Of a DNA stretch of 64,000 nt, positions 1 through 9,375 are shown piece after piece. A model generated the notes under the pieces. It was not told the DNA's origin. It saw only the letters and a list, made by a program, of their open reading frames with translations, and searched no databases. The DNA comes from Sipunculus nudus (taxonomy: Eukaryota; Annelida; Sipuncula; Golfingiida; Sipunculidae): positions 12,671,019 to 12,735,018 of the forward strand of contig CM049306.1 of NCBI GenBank assembly GCA_026874595.1, written 5' to 3'. Each line of letters opens with the position of its first letter. Position 1 is the first letter of the stretch. The translations under genes were made by a program, and so were the position numbers.

Positions 1-305
1 AATGACCCAGAAAAGTAACAAATTTAACCGAAATCTACACTAATAGCAATTCAAGCGCCTGTGCTCCAATTTATATGCTAAGTTTATAGAAATATAAATA
101 TTGAAACTAGCCACACGTTAACCCTTACCCCCTCTTAACTTTAACTGTATTATACAAGACATGTAAGAGAACAGTAGTTGACGAACAAAAAATCCTTATA
201 ATTTTTGTTGACAGGTACCTCAAAATGTCTGTTTTCAATTGCATAATCAAACGTTTTCCCAGTTTGGGGGACTCCCCCTCGACGTTTTTACAGTTTTTTG
301 CCATT

Positions 306-376
<71 letters not shown>
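306..376. repeat. (AT)n microsatellite
   Basis: About 70 bp of almost pure AT dinucleotide repeat, seen directly. It is one of four such tracts in the first 6.3 kb. The short Tyr/Ile-rich reading frames through these tracts are artefacts. Confidence 0.97.
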
Positions 377-378
<2 letters not shown>

Positions 379-443
379 TCCTTAAGTAGGTTTTAGTGCT
401 TGCAGTATAGTGCTCGATAAAGCTAAATTAGAGGAGATTAACT

Positions 444-636
444 AAACGTTAAGCGCGCTGGAGCATCGTTTTATAACTCGGAGTTTCACCCCGTTGCCGA
501 TATCATAGGTCCAAACTTATTCTTCTCTGGCTTCTTCTGTAACAGTTATATCTGATGATCGCCCTGGTGCCGATCCGGCAACGGCTTGAAACCCCAAGTT
601 ATAACACGATGCTCCAGCGTGCTTAACGTCAAGTTT
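444..636. mobile_element. Fold-back / MITE-like long inverted repeat
   Basis: The left arm (444-499) and right arm (576-636) are reverse complements over about 56-60 bp with only a few mismatches. Both contain GCTGGAGCATCGT or its complement and end in a CGTTGCCG / CGGCAACG pair. The loop is about 76 bp and has no coding potential. The element sits between two (AT)n tracts. I see no clear target-site duplication, so the transposon family is undetermined; a fold-back MITE is the best reading. Confidence 0.65.
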
Positions 637-729
637 ATATATATATGTATTACAAAACAAACAGTTAAATGCACAATTCAAGATCTTAGTTTCATGATAT
701 CAAACAACCACCAGTCAAGTATTAGCGTC

Positions 730-734
<5 letters not shown>

Positions 735-799
<65 letters not shown>
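735..799. repeat. (AT)n microsatellite
   Basis: About 65 bp of AT dinucleotide repeat immediately right of the fold-back element. Confidence 0.97.
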
Positions 800-801
<2 letters not shown>

Positions 802-1740
802 CATTAAAATTTTAAGATCCATCTTGTTTATTAGTCTTGTGTAATGAAGGGGTGAGTGAGGGGAGGGATCTCTGTTGTGACTGCTCGTTGCTGAAAAACA
901 TGTTAATTATAAGATTCATCTAGTTCATAGAACAGGTCTGTCAACAGAATGGGGTGGGGGGGGGGAGAAAAGGGCTCCTTGTGGTATTAACTGCAGACAG
1001 CCTTTTTTAAGCTTAACTCAGTGTAGAGAGGGCTTGCCCTAGTGATTGGATTACATAACAACAGCCTGGGGAGCATAGAGAGCTGCACTGAATGACCTAC
1101 AGTGACCAAAGTGGACTGCTTGACAATGTAAGGGAATACAGCAAGAGCCTCAAAAAAATTCAATAACTAGCCTAATTTTGCAGCTTTTATTTTCAAATTT
1201 CAGATTTTTACAGATTAAATCCTTATGTGTACATGCTGCGAAAATTAAATCCACAGTACTAACAGGAAAAAAACGTGCCCTGGCCAAATTTGGGCAAAAT
1301 TTAAGGTACCAATTTTTTAAATTTTGCTAATATTTTAAAAAATTTTAAAGATTTTGATCTAATTTTGGGTATACATTTTAAGTTTGATTAATTAAAGTTA
1401 TATTACTGGGAAAAAGTCCTTAGCTTTAACATTTAACATGTTAAGTGATCAAATATCTTTCCTGATTTTTTTACAAAATGTATTATGTTTGAGCCCATAA
1501 CTTTTTTTGAATTATATAATACAGACCTAATTTCTGACATGTACATAGGAGCTATATAGAGGAATATATATGGTAAATATGAGGAAAAACAGATGAGTGG
1601 TTTTGATATAAGGCAGTCCTGCCTGAAGTGTGAAAATAGGTTTTTAATAAAAAATAGAGGTTTTTCCTTAATTTCTCAAAGGAACGAAGTCGCAAAGACC
1701 CAGTTTTTGGCTTGGTAGGAGATCTTGGGGACATCAACTG
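800..1740. other. No gene recognised
   Basis: AT-rich spacer with a short G run near 953-965. I see no exon with conserved protein content on either strand and no clear repeat boundary. The part from about 1490 may be the body of the minus-strand family A element whose head follows. Confidence 0.5.
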
Positions 1741-1873
1741 TGCCAAATTTTGGATTCCTAGGTCTTACGGTTTTTCAAAACATGCCACATCTACGGACGG
1801 ACAGACGGACGGACGACGAACAATGGACCACGACTATAGCTCAGATGACTTATAGTCAGCTCAGCTAAAAATG
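1741..1873 (-). repeat. Family A repeat, head region (minus)
   Basis: Read on the minus strand it begins TTTAGCTGAGCTGAC, continues with a CATCTGAGCTATAG-type segment and then GTCCGTCCGTCTGTCCGTCC. This matches the head seen at about 28943, 43345 and 57918. The body downstream differs from the other copies, so this may be a related subfamily. Confidence 0.6.
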
Positions 1874-1901
1874 GCTTTAGTGGCGTCAGTCGGGTTAATT
1901 A

Positions 1902-1902
<1 letters not shown>

Positions 1903-1969
<67 letters not shown>

Positions 1970-1970
1970 C
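1903..1970. repeat. (AT)n microsatellite
   Basis: About 68 bp of AT dinucleotide repeat with a few interruptions. Confidence 0.96.
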
Positions 1971-1984
1971 ATAAATAAATGAAG

Positions 1985-3320
1985 ATACAGCAAACTGGCT
2001 GAGTTCATTTCCCCGTAAATGAGCCAAAAACACTGAACCAAAACCATTTGAACAAACTTGAATTATCAACATCTGAGGATAATTAATGTGTGAGATTTAA
2101 GAATTTGGCACAGTGGCTTTTAAGAAGAAGATCTTTGTAGCCATTGAGCTTAAATGGGCTGTTTTGGCACATGACTAAATAAAGCTTCCCGTAAATCAGC
2201 CAAAAGTCTCTGAACAGAGACCATTTGAACAAACTCAGAAAGCACTACACTAAAATCATTTCTTTGCGGTATTAATCAATTTTGCCATCTGGTTTCAGAT
2301 AAGTGTTTTGTAGCCCTCAGTATGATACAGGCACTGATTTTAATGAACAAAGGGCCAGTCCATTATTACAATTCTCACTCTCTATATATTTCATCATGAT
2401 CATATAATATGTAAGGGTAAGTTGTGAAAGTTAATTGGGACGTTTGGGACTAATTGGTAACTGCATAATAACTGTAATTGCTTAACCTTGATTACATGGC
2501 AACACTATTCAGTCTAATTGCACTTTCATTCAGCTCCATGTGCACACCTTTCTCCAATTACATCTGTTGTGACACGTCAGGGAAACCTCTGATTGGCTAA
2601 CTCATTGTGTATGAATCTTGCTTGGAAAACATGCTATAGGTTGAGGGAGTAAGAAACTGGGGGGCCATGCCCTGAGCATGGGCTTGGTAGTTCCTCTGCT
2701 GTATATAGGCCTAGTTGAATTAAAAAAATTTATACATCACCTCAGAGACTTTACAAGTTTGTCGCCTACTATATGCATCCCGGGCAAGGTTATGATCATT
2801 ACATGATGACCCCCGTACAAAAAAGGCCGATGAAGGTGGCGCAACCAATACCTCAGTTTCAGATATGACTCATGTGACAAACATAAAATTTGGTGATGAT
2901 AGCTCAAGCCGTTTCTGAGATTGGATTTTTAGTCTGCTTTGTTTGACAGATGACTAATTAAGTTTAACTTCCAGTAACTCGGCCAGAAATCACCTAACTT
3001 GAACTGGAACCATTCGAACAAACTTGAGAGAGATTGTTTCTGGGATTATTTCTGTGAAATATTGGACAATTTGGCTGGACCGTTTCGGAGAAGATTTGTA
3101 AAGGTTTTTAAGGCTATTCCCTGTGAAATGGATTATACAGATACCCAAAACATAAGCTCAATCCGATAAAGTTGACATGTGACTGATTCTTACATGCAAT
3201 TTGGAGCTGCTTGCTCTGACCATTTCTGAGATAGCATGGGTAAACGCACGAACGGCGGACGGACGACGCTGTGCCATCGCATAAGCTCTTAGGTTCGCTA
3301 AAAAGATTGCAGCGGATGAA
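1985..3320 (-). repeat. Family B dispersed repeat (minus), internally repetitive
   Basis: Several tandem, diverged units are present. In each, the minus strand carries the theme of a cytosine-rich head, AAATCTTCTTCTCTGAAA-like text, then TTGTTCAAATGGTT and a GTTACAGGAAGTT-like stretch. The same text appears in plus orientation at 46225-47345 and 51235-51765. A degenerate copy of the shared palindrome lies at 2835-2846. Its minus-oriented head (GTCCGTCCGCCG and an AGCTTATGCGATGG segment) lies near 3240-3300. Noncoding. Confidence 0.75.
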
Positions 3321-3338
3321 AAAAAAGGAGGGTCCGAA

Positions 3339-3365
3339 CCCCCCCCCCCCCCCCCCCCCCCCCCC
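3339..3365. repeat. Poly-C run (27 C)
   Basis: 27 consecutive C on the plus strand, preceded by an A-rich tract. It generates spurious glycine-rich frames on the minus strand. Confidence 0.95.
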
Positions 3366-4304
3366 ATCCACCGCTCCTGTGTACAATCACTGCCGTGTAC
3401 CATATCGCATGGATGCCGTTCTCACACAATAGTACTGCTAACTTGACACTTGATCTTAATGCATGCATTTATCATAAGATGTGAGGAGAGAATATTAATG
3501 AATGATTAATAATAATGAACGTGTTCAGTTCTTTCTTTTTGTTGTATGGAAATATTTCTCCTATTCCAATTATACGTCGTCGAAGCAGATGCAAATTTCC
3601 TGGGAGAGACCTGTGATTTATGGTGTACCATGCAGGCCTACTTGAACATTTGCTATACAGAACATCTAAAGACACGGTAGCGGCTTTCAAATAAGCCTGT
3701 CAATAATCCCAATCCATTTAGAAGATTTTGTAATACAAACATAATTTTTTTTTAAATCAGTTTTAGGCATGTTTATCAAAATATCCAAAAATTTTGATAA
3801 TTGGAATCCGTATCGCGATACGCAATATGCGAATCACCGTATCCCGACATACCGTCTTCATTTGGCAAATATTCAAATTTTGTTACTTTCTCACTAGTGC
3901 CATATTTGTCTGTGATATTTTCGCTTGTGCCATTTTTCATGTTCCCTTTGTGTTGTTCTCATATTAATTTACCATATCCTCCGTCATAAGTAAAAGTAAT
4001 AGTAATAGTCAAATGTGGTAATAGTAATAGTAATGTCAGAAAAAGAAAATATACAATACAATAGTAAAAGTACTTAATAGAACACCTGTGATAGACCCCA
4101 TGTCTGATAAAAGGTGACCCATGGGTAATGACGCTCAGCTGACTATTACGACATTCACAAAAGTAATTTATCATCTGAATGCCATATTTTGTAGGTGGTA
4201 TCCCCATTACTGTAGCTATTAAAGTTCTTCGAAATCAACAAGAAAAAACAGCTTCATGATAATATGTCCAGCCATTCCCATGAAATCTAGCCTTTTTGTA
4301 TGCT
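3366..4304. other. No gene recognised
   Basis: AT-rich spacer with an irregular AGTAATAGTAATAGT trinucleotide stretch at about 3985-4040. No conserved coding segment was seen on either strand. Confidence 0.5.
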
Positions 4305-5515
4305 GTCAGCTGAGCTAAAAATGACCATGAACATTTTTGAAGGACATCCTTGGATGTCAAGATAGAAGATTCTAGGTCCAATAGTAAAGTTTTGTTTTCC
4401 TGTCTGACTGTTAGGGAGCTTGTAATGTTTTTGGCCAGTAATACAGGTAACTTAATTTCAGGTTTCCATGGAGATTGCCTTAAATGTTTTGGCCGGTGGC
4501 ATGAAAATATAGGTGACCTTGACCTAATTTCAGGTTTTCATGGCGATTGCCCAAGACTTCCCTGAATTTTACATTGGAACATTCTAGGGCTAGGAGATAA
4601 AATGTGTGTCCATCTGACATTCAGGGTGCTTAAAATTTTGTTTTGGCTGATAGTATATCGGTCACCATGACCTAATTTCAGGCTTCCATGCAGATTTACC
4701 AAGTACCTGCCTGAATGTCATGTTAGAAAATTCTAGACCTAGCGGAAACAATTTGTGCCCGGTCTGACTGATTGCAAGGGTGCTCAAAATCATGTTTCAT
4801 CCACGCAGTAGTTCTCAAAATATAGGTCACCATGACCTAATTTCAGGTTTCCAAGGAGATTGGCCTGGGACCTGTCTCGATATAAAGTTAGAAGTTTCTA
4901 AGTCTAAACGATACAATTTTGACTGCTCAAAATCAATTTTTCAGCCTGTACTTCGCAAAATATAGGTCACCATGACCTAACTGCTGGTTTCCATCGAGAT
5001 TGGCCTAGGACCTCCCTGGATGTATAGTTAGAAGTTAAAGGTTTAACGGTTACGATTTGCCCGCTGTTAAAGGACGAACTGCTTCATCTGAAGGTCTCAA
5101 CTATAGAGAAAAAAAAATTCGTAAAAATTAGGAACAATACAGTGCCACCAATCTTCAATAAATTATATTTTCAATTTGAAAAAATATAAATGGAAAGAAT
5201 CATGGCAATCAATGCAAAAGTTATTCAGATAATGGAGCTTTTGCATCAAATTTTAATTATTCCGGGGGGGGGGGGAGGCAGTACTTACGAGCCCCATAAC
5301 TCGGATGATATAGATAACAGTTACCTAATTTAAGGTTTCCAAGCAGATTTTTTTACATCTATGAGTTGCCAGACTTTCTTTGTCCAGCGGTTACCATTTG
5401 TGCCCTGTTAACGGACAGACGGATGGACAAAGGACGGACAAAAAGAGCTAAAAAACATAACCACAAGGATTTGCATATGCTCACAGGTTCACTATAGAGG
5501 CCAGAGGATATTTTC
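4305..5515 (-). repeat. Family A dispersed repeat (minus) with tandem ~140-165 bp units
   Basis: The body consists of diverged tandem units containing AGGTCACCATGACCTAATTT, TTTCAGGTTTCC, GAAGATTCTAGG and TCTGACTG text, spaced about 148, 165 and 140 bp. The units carry inverted AGGTCA half-sites; perfect ones are at 4824-4838 and 4964-4978. The head, on the minus strand, is at the right end and contains GTCCGTCC-type text (5410-5450). Noncoding; short frames through it have no recognisable domain. Confidence 0.8.
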
Positions 5516-6041
5516 ATGTTGTTTAATATGAGCTTATTAAAAACTTGCTTACTGTCATGCTAGACTTTGTATAGCTCAATTTAAAGAAACAATATGATCT
5601 TTTAATTTTTTTTCAAAACTGGAATTTATATTTTTTTTTTGCCCTTTCACCCAACGTATACCACAAGAAAATACTTTGCTTAAAGTGATATATGGTCTGG
5701 TCTGTCTGTTAAAATAAGATTTTATTTACGTTTACTTGTACGGAGTTATTTGAGATAGAGTTGGCAGCCGATTGTGCTACCTATTATTTGGAACGCGGGG
5801 GTGTTCTTGCGACGGACGGACAGACAAACTTGTTTGTATATACAGAAAATACGTATAAGCCAACGTATCACACTTTGCATATTAGTCTTGTTGTTATAGT
5901 GCTTTGTAAGAATTTGGCCTCTTCAGTGACTGCAAGTAATATCACGTTCGCAATGTGTTTAAACTTCAGTCCACACACACCCGCCACCCAGTGCATTGAT
6001 TCATCAATAGAGCAAAGATCGAGGGCTGTACAGCAGCCAGG
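5516..6041. other. No gene recognised
   Basis: Spacer between family A and a hAT-type MITE. A GACGGACGGACAGAC stretch near 5811-5825 suggests another decayed repeat head. No exon was seen. Confidence 0.45.
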
Positions 6042-6049
6042 TGCTGGGT

Positions 6050-6187
6050 CAGTGGCGTCAATTTATCTTCAAGAGTGGGGGGGATGACTCGCAGGGTGGG
6101 GAGCTGACTCGCAATGGTGGTTTGGGGGGGGGGATTACAGGCGTGGAGGGTAGTCAAAATTGGGATACAACAGACATGTTTATTCAT

Positions 6188-6241
<54 letters not shown>

Positions 6242-6519
6242 TATTGTCCGTGTGACATATCAAATGTATATCAATTAAGTATAAGGTTTTAAAAAATAAG
6301 ATATATGTTAATTATAAACCATTTAGATATTAATATTTCATAGCAAACTCATAAATGGAACCAAAGTCTATAATTCTATTTATTTATATATTTTATTGGA
6401 AATAAATAAATATTATTCTCTGAAAGTGGGGGGGGGGGATGATTACATTGACCATCCCCCCCTTGCCAAAAAGTGGGGGGGATATATACCCCCCATCCCC
6501 CCCTATATTGACACCCCTG
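6050..6519. mobile_element. hAT-type MITE, 470 bp, 8-bp TSD
   Basis: The ends are inverted: the left begins CAGTGGCGTCAAT, and the right end read in reverse complement begins CAGGGGTGTCAAT. Both are followed by G-rich text. The flanks carry an identical 8-bp duplication, TGCTGGGT, at 6042-6049 and 6520-6527. The CAGNGGNG-type ends and 8-bp TSD fit the hAT superfamily. There is no transposase; the interior holds an (AT)n tract at 6186-6236 and G/C runs. Confidence 0.85.
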
Positions 6520-6527
6520 TGCTGGGT

Positions 6528-7619
6528 TATGGATGAAACCATATCTCGGAGCATATTATTCTTCCAACCTCCAAGTCATTATGCTTAATTCTTCTGTGCG
6601 ATCAAACTGGTGTTATGCTAGTTGTAGGCGGCGTGGGTAGGCATCTTATATTCAACGCCAGTTAACATATTTAGCACGACATCAAATTAACTACTCTGAT
6701 TCTCTAAAAAAGATAAAAGTTACAATATCGGAATTTTAATAACTATCACAAAAATACCAGGCAATAACAAATGACTAAGGGGTCATTGCGCTCAGCTAAT
6801 CTCCGACACGGAGTTATTCTACAAAGTCAAACTTACGTTGCATGTATTTTTGCAATTGCAATGGGAAACTGTGGCAGTTGTGTAGAAATTATTGTATGGA
6901 TTTTCTTCAAAGTTTCACTGGTGATAGTTATATATGTGAAAATGATGCATTTTCTTTCAATTTGTGATACAATGAAAAGTATTTGTTTGCTGGGCTCCTA
7001 TTGCGACATGTCAAGTCTGAAAAATTATTAATAAAATGCTTGAAAATGAAGAATATGTATTTCTTCCGCAGTAGAAAGCATTATCCATGATCAATAAGCT
7101 TACCAATTTCCAGAAGGATCAATGAAGTCCAAATGTTAATTTTTTGCAACTATGTCCAAAGCCCTTTTCTTCGTCTTATATGGTAACAATATTATATGTG
7201 CAAATGATGCACAATCCTTTATTTTATTTTTTTGGGGGGGGGGGGGGGAGAAAGAGTTTGATTACAAGGAGTTTTATCAAGGACCTACCTGGATTTTAAG
7301 AAAGAAGTCTCAAGGTCAAACAGTTTGTGCCGTGTTAACAGTTGACTAGCCATATTTTCTGAACACAAAAAATACAACATAAAATGTATATAAATGGAAA
7401 AAATGACGACAGCAAAACCAGTTAATTATCCAGGATCTTCAAGCTTATCAAATTTCAAAACTCACCATGGAAACATTACTTAGATATCGGATTTGAAGTG
7501 TGAATGTCAGGTATAAATCAGCAGCCACGTCTGTATTCTGCAAATGTTTGTGCTGCAGCTGTGAAGAACTCATATGACAGATTTTATAAAAAAAAATTCC
7601 ATGGTGATAGACACATTTA
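6528..7619. other. No gene recognised
   Basis: AT-rich sequence with a long G run near 7235-7249. Open frames are shorter than 90 codons and show no recognisable domain. The text around 7250-7330 (GGACCTACCTGGATTTTA, GTTTGTGCC) resembles a decayed family A unit. Confidence 0.4.
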
Positions 7620-8245
7620 TGTAAGGGATGTAAATGCATTAAATGAAGATACCTTGATGATAAAGCTCAAGCTCTCTAGTTTTCTCACTTCTCCAAGAAG
7701 TGGCAGGAACTGGTGTGTCAAATTTGAAACAAAAATATGCAGTACTTCATTAATCAAAGTGTGAAAGTTATGTTTTTTTTTTATATTGAAAATCCTGGCC
7801 ATGGTCATCTGAGATGTTAGTTTAAACAACTTGTTTGTCAAATTTCAGGACAAAACATGTAGTACATCAACAGTTGTGTATCACATTTGAGGGGAAGATA
7901 TGCTGTACTTCATGAATTATCAGGTTTACAAGAATCCAAAAGATGATTATAAATCAGTTGATTTGACCTTGAGGATAATGGCAAGGGTCAACTATTTTCA
8001 GTCTTATCTGAGAACTTGGTTGAAATGACTTGTGTATCAAATTTAAGAAAAAAATTTCAAATACTTCAAAAGAAATGGGGTTTACCAATATTTTTGGCTA
8101 ATTTTTCCTTAAATATCAAGATAAAGGTCACCAGTTTTTTAACTCTTTCAAGATTTTGGTTGAAATCATTTGTTTCAAATTTCAGGGGAAAATATGCAGT
8201 GCTTCAAAAATATTTGCATTCACTAGATATCCTACAGTTCAGGCA
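7620..8245. repeat. Degenerate tandem repeat
   Basis: At least four diverged units share TTTGTTTCAAATTTCAGGGG-like text followed by AAAATATGCAGTACTTCA. Examples start near 7710, 7833, 8027 and 8163. Unit length is roughly 110-190 bp and irregular. Noncoding. Confidence 0.55.
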
Positions 8246-8272
8246 CTGATGATGGCACACTGTGAAGATAAA

Positions 8273-8610
8273 GCATGGTGGCCTTATGGTAAGTGCGCTG
8301 GACTTATGACCGCAAGGTTGTGGGTTCGCGTCCAATCTGACCGCCGTCTGCGCCAAGACTCCTAGCCAAAGTCTTAAACCACAAGGGTGCGCTCTCTCAA
8401 CCCAGGTGTGAATGGGTACTGGTCACGGGAGGAAGGCAAATGTAGAACAAATAACCTTCTAGCGCCTGTTTATGGTTGCTTGGGTTGTATGCTCCCTGGG
8501 GAGCCGAGAAAAGATACAAGAATGAACAGGCCCAAAAGACCAGGAGGGCAAAGTGTAAAGTCGGATGAGACTGACATGTTCAGTGATATAAGACTATAAC
8601 CCCAACCTTA
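8273..8610 (+). mobile_element. tRNA-derived SINE (plus)
   Basis: The head resembles a tRNA gene: an A-box-like segment TGGCCTTATGGTAAGTGCGC, then a B box GGTTCGCGTCC at about 8322-8332. A body follows with GTCTTAAACCACAAGGGTGC, TGGGTACTGGTCA and GGGTTGTATGCTCC. The same body occurs in reverse complement at 10412-10730, so it is a dispersed family. It lies just beyond the probable 3' end of SEPHS1. Confidence 0.82.
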
Positions 8611-8669
8611 ACCTTTTTTTGAAGCTGAAAAGAAACAGAAAAAAAGACGCTCATAGAAAAATTAGTAAA

Positions 8670-8675
8670 TTTATT
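8670..8675 (-). terminator. SEPHS1: Candidate poly(A) signal AATAAA of SEPHS1
   Basis: TTTATT on the plus strand gives AATAAA on the minus strand about 515 nt past the SEPHS1 stop codon. Use of this signal is inferred only from position. Confidence 0.4.
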
Positions 8676-9190
8676 GAAATGTGTTATGGTTATGTGTTTG
8701 GTGCTATAGATGTGCAAACAGACCTGCCTTATTCGATAATCTGGTTAAATTAAAAATTTAACAAAGTAGATTTCCTTGAAGTGGTATGAGGTTTACAACT
8801 GCTTGCTAAATCTACAGTTCCAAACTAATAAACGAATGGGAAAAAATGTATGATAGCCTGCACCTCCTCTGATAAAAGCCCTCCGATGGCTAAAATCATG
8901 AGGAGATCAGACATGAAGTACACAGAGAATAATCCATTTGCTGAGGCAACCTGATAATCATGACAGCATCGGAGAATGTTGCTATCAGTATTAATCATTA
9001 TCTCAGCAAATGAAGACCTCTTCAGATGATGTCTACAATAGACTGATGACACTTGTCAACTGCTAGATGTAAAACATGGGAATGTCTCTAGATGATGATA
9101 AATGCACTTCCTCCGAAACAAATGTTCATGTTCATATGTTATACAGCTGATGAACTTTGCTATATAAAACAAGTTATGGAATTCTTCTTG

Positions 9191-9375
9191 CTACCACAAT
9201 TCTCCCTCCTTCTCCTTGGCTGGAACTTCAATCACCCGGGGTTTATCAATGATGCGAGCAGATCTGTTGCCTTTCTCAACAATGCCAATGATCCATGACT
9301 GGTACCCTTCTTGTTTTTCTATGTCTTTACAGAAGGCTGCAGCTTGCTCACGTGGCAACGCAATCAGCAGCCCAC
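9191..9375 (-). CDS. SEPHS1: SEPHS1 exon 7 and stop (residues 327-387)
   Basis: The acceptor is TTTTCAG|GT. It encodes [18 protein letters not shown] and ends [13 protein letters not shown] with a TAG stop at 9191-9193. The extreme C-terminus differs from human and is slightly shorter, as expected for its variable tail. Confidence 0.94.

Noticed and set aside
586-807. Tyr/Ile repeat open frames over (AT)n tracts
   Set aside because: Produced by dinucleotide repeats alone; no coding evidence.
5761-6087. 108-codon frame ending in the hAT MITE
   Set aside because: Its end runs into the transposon's G-rich terminus and no conserved domain is seen.
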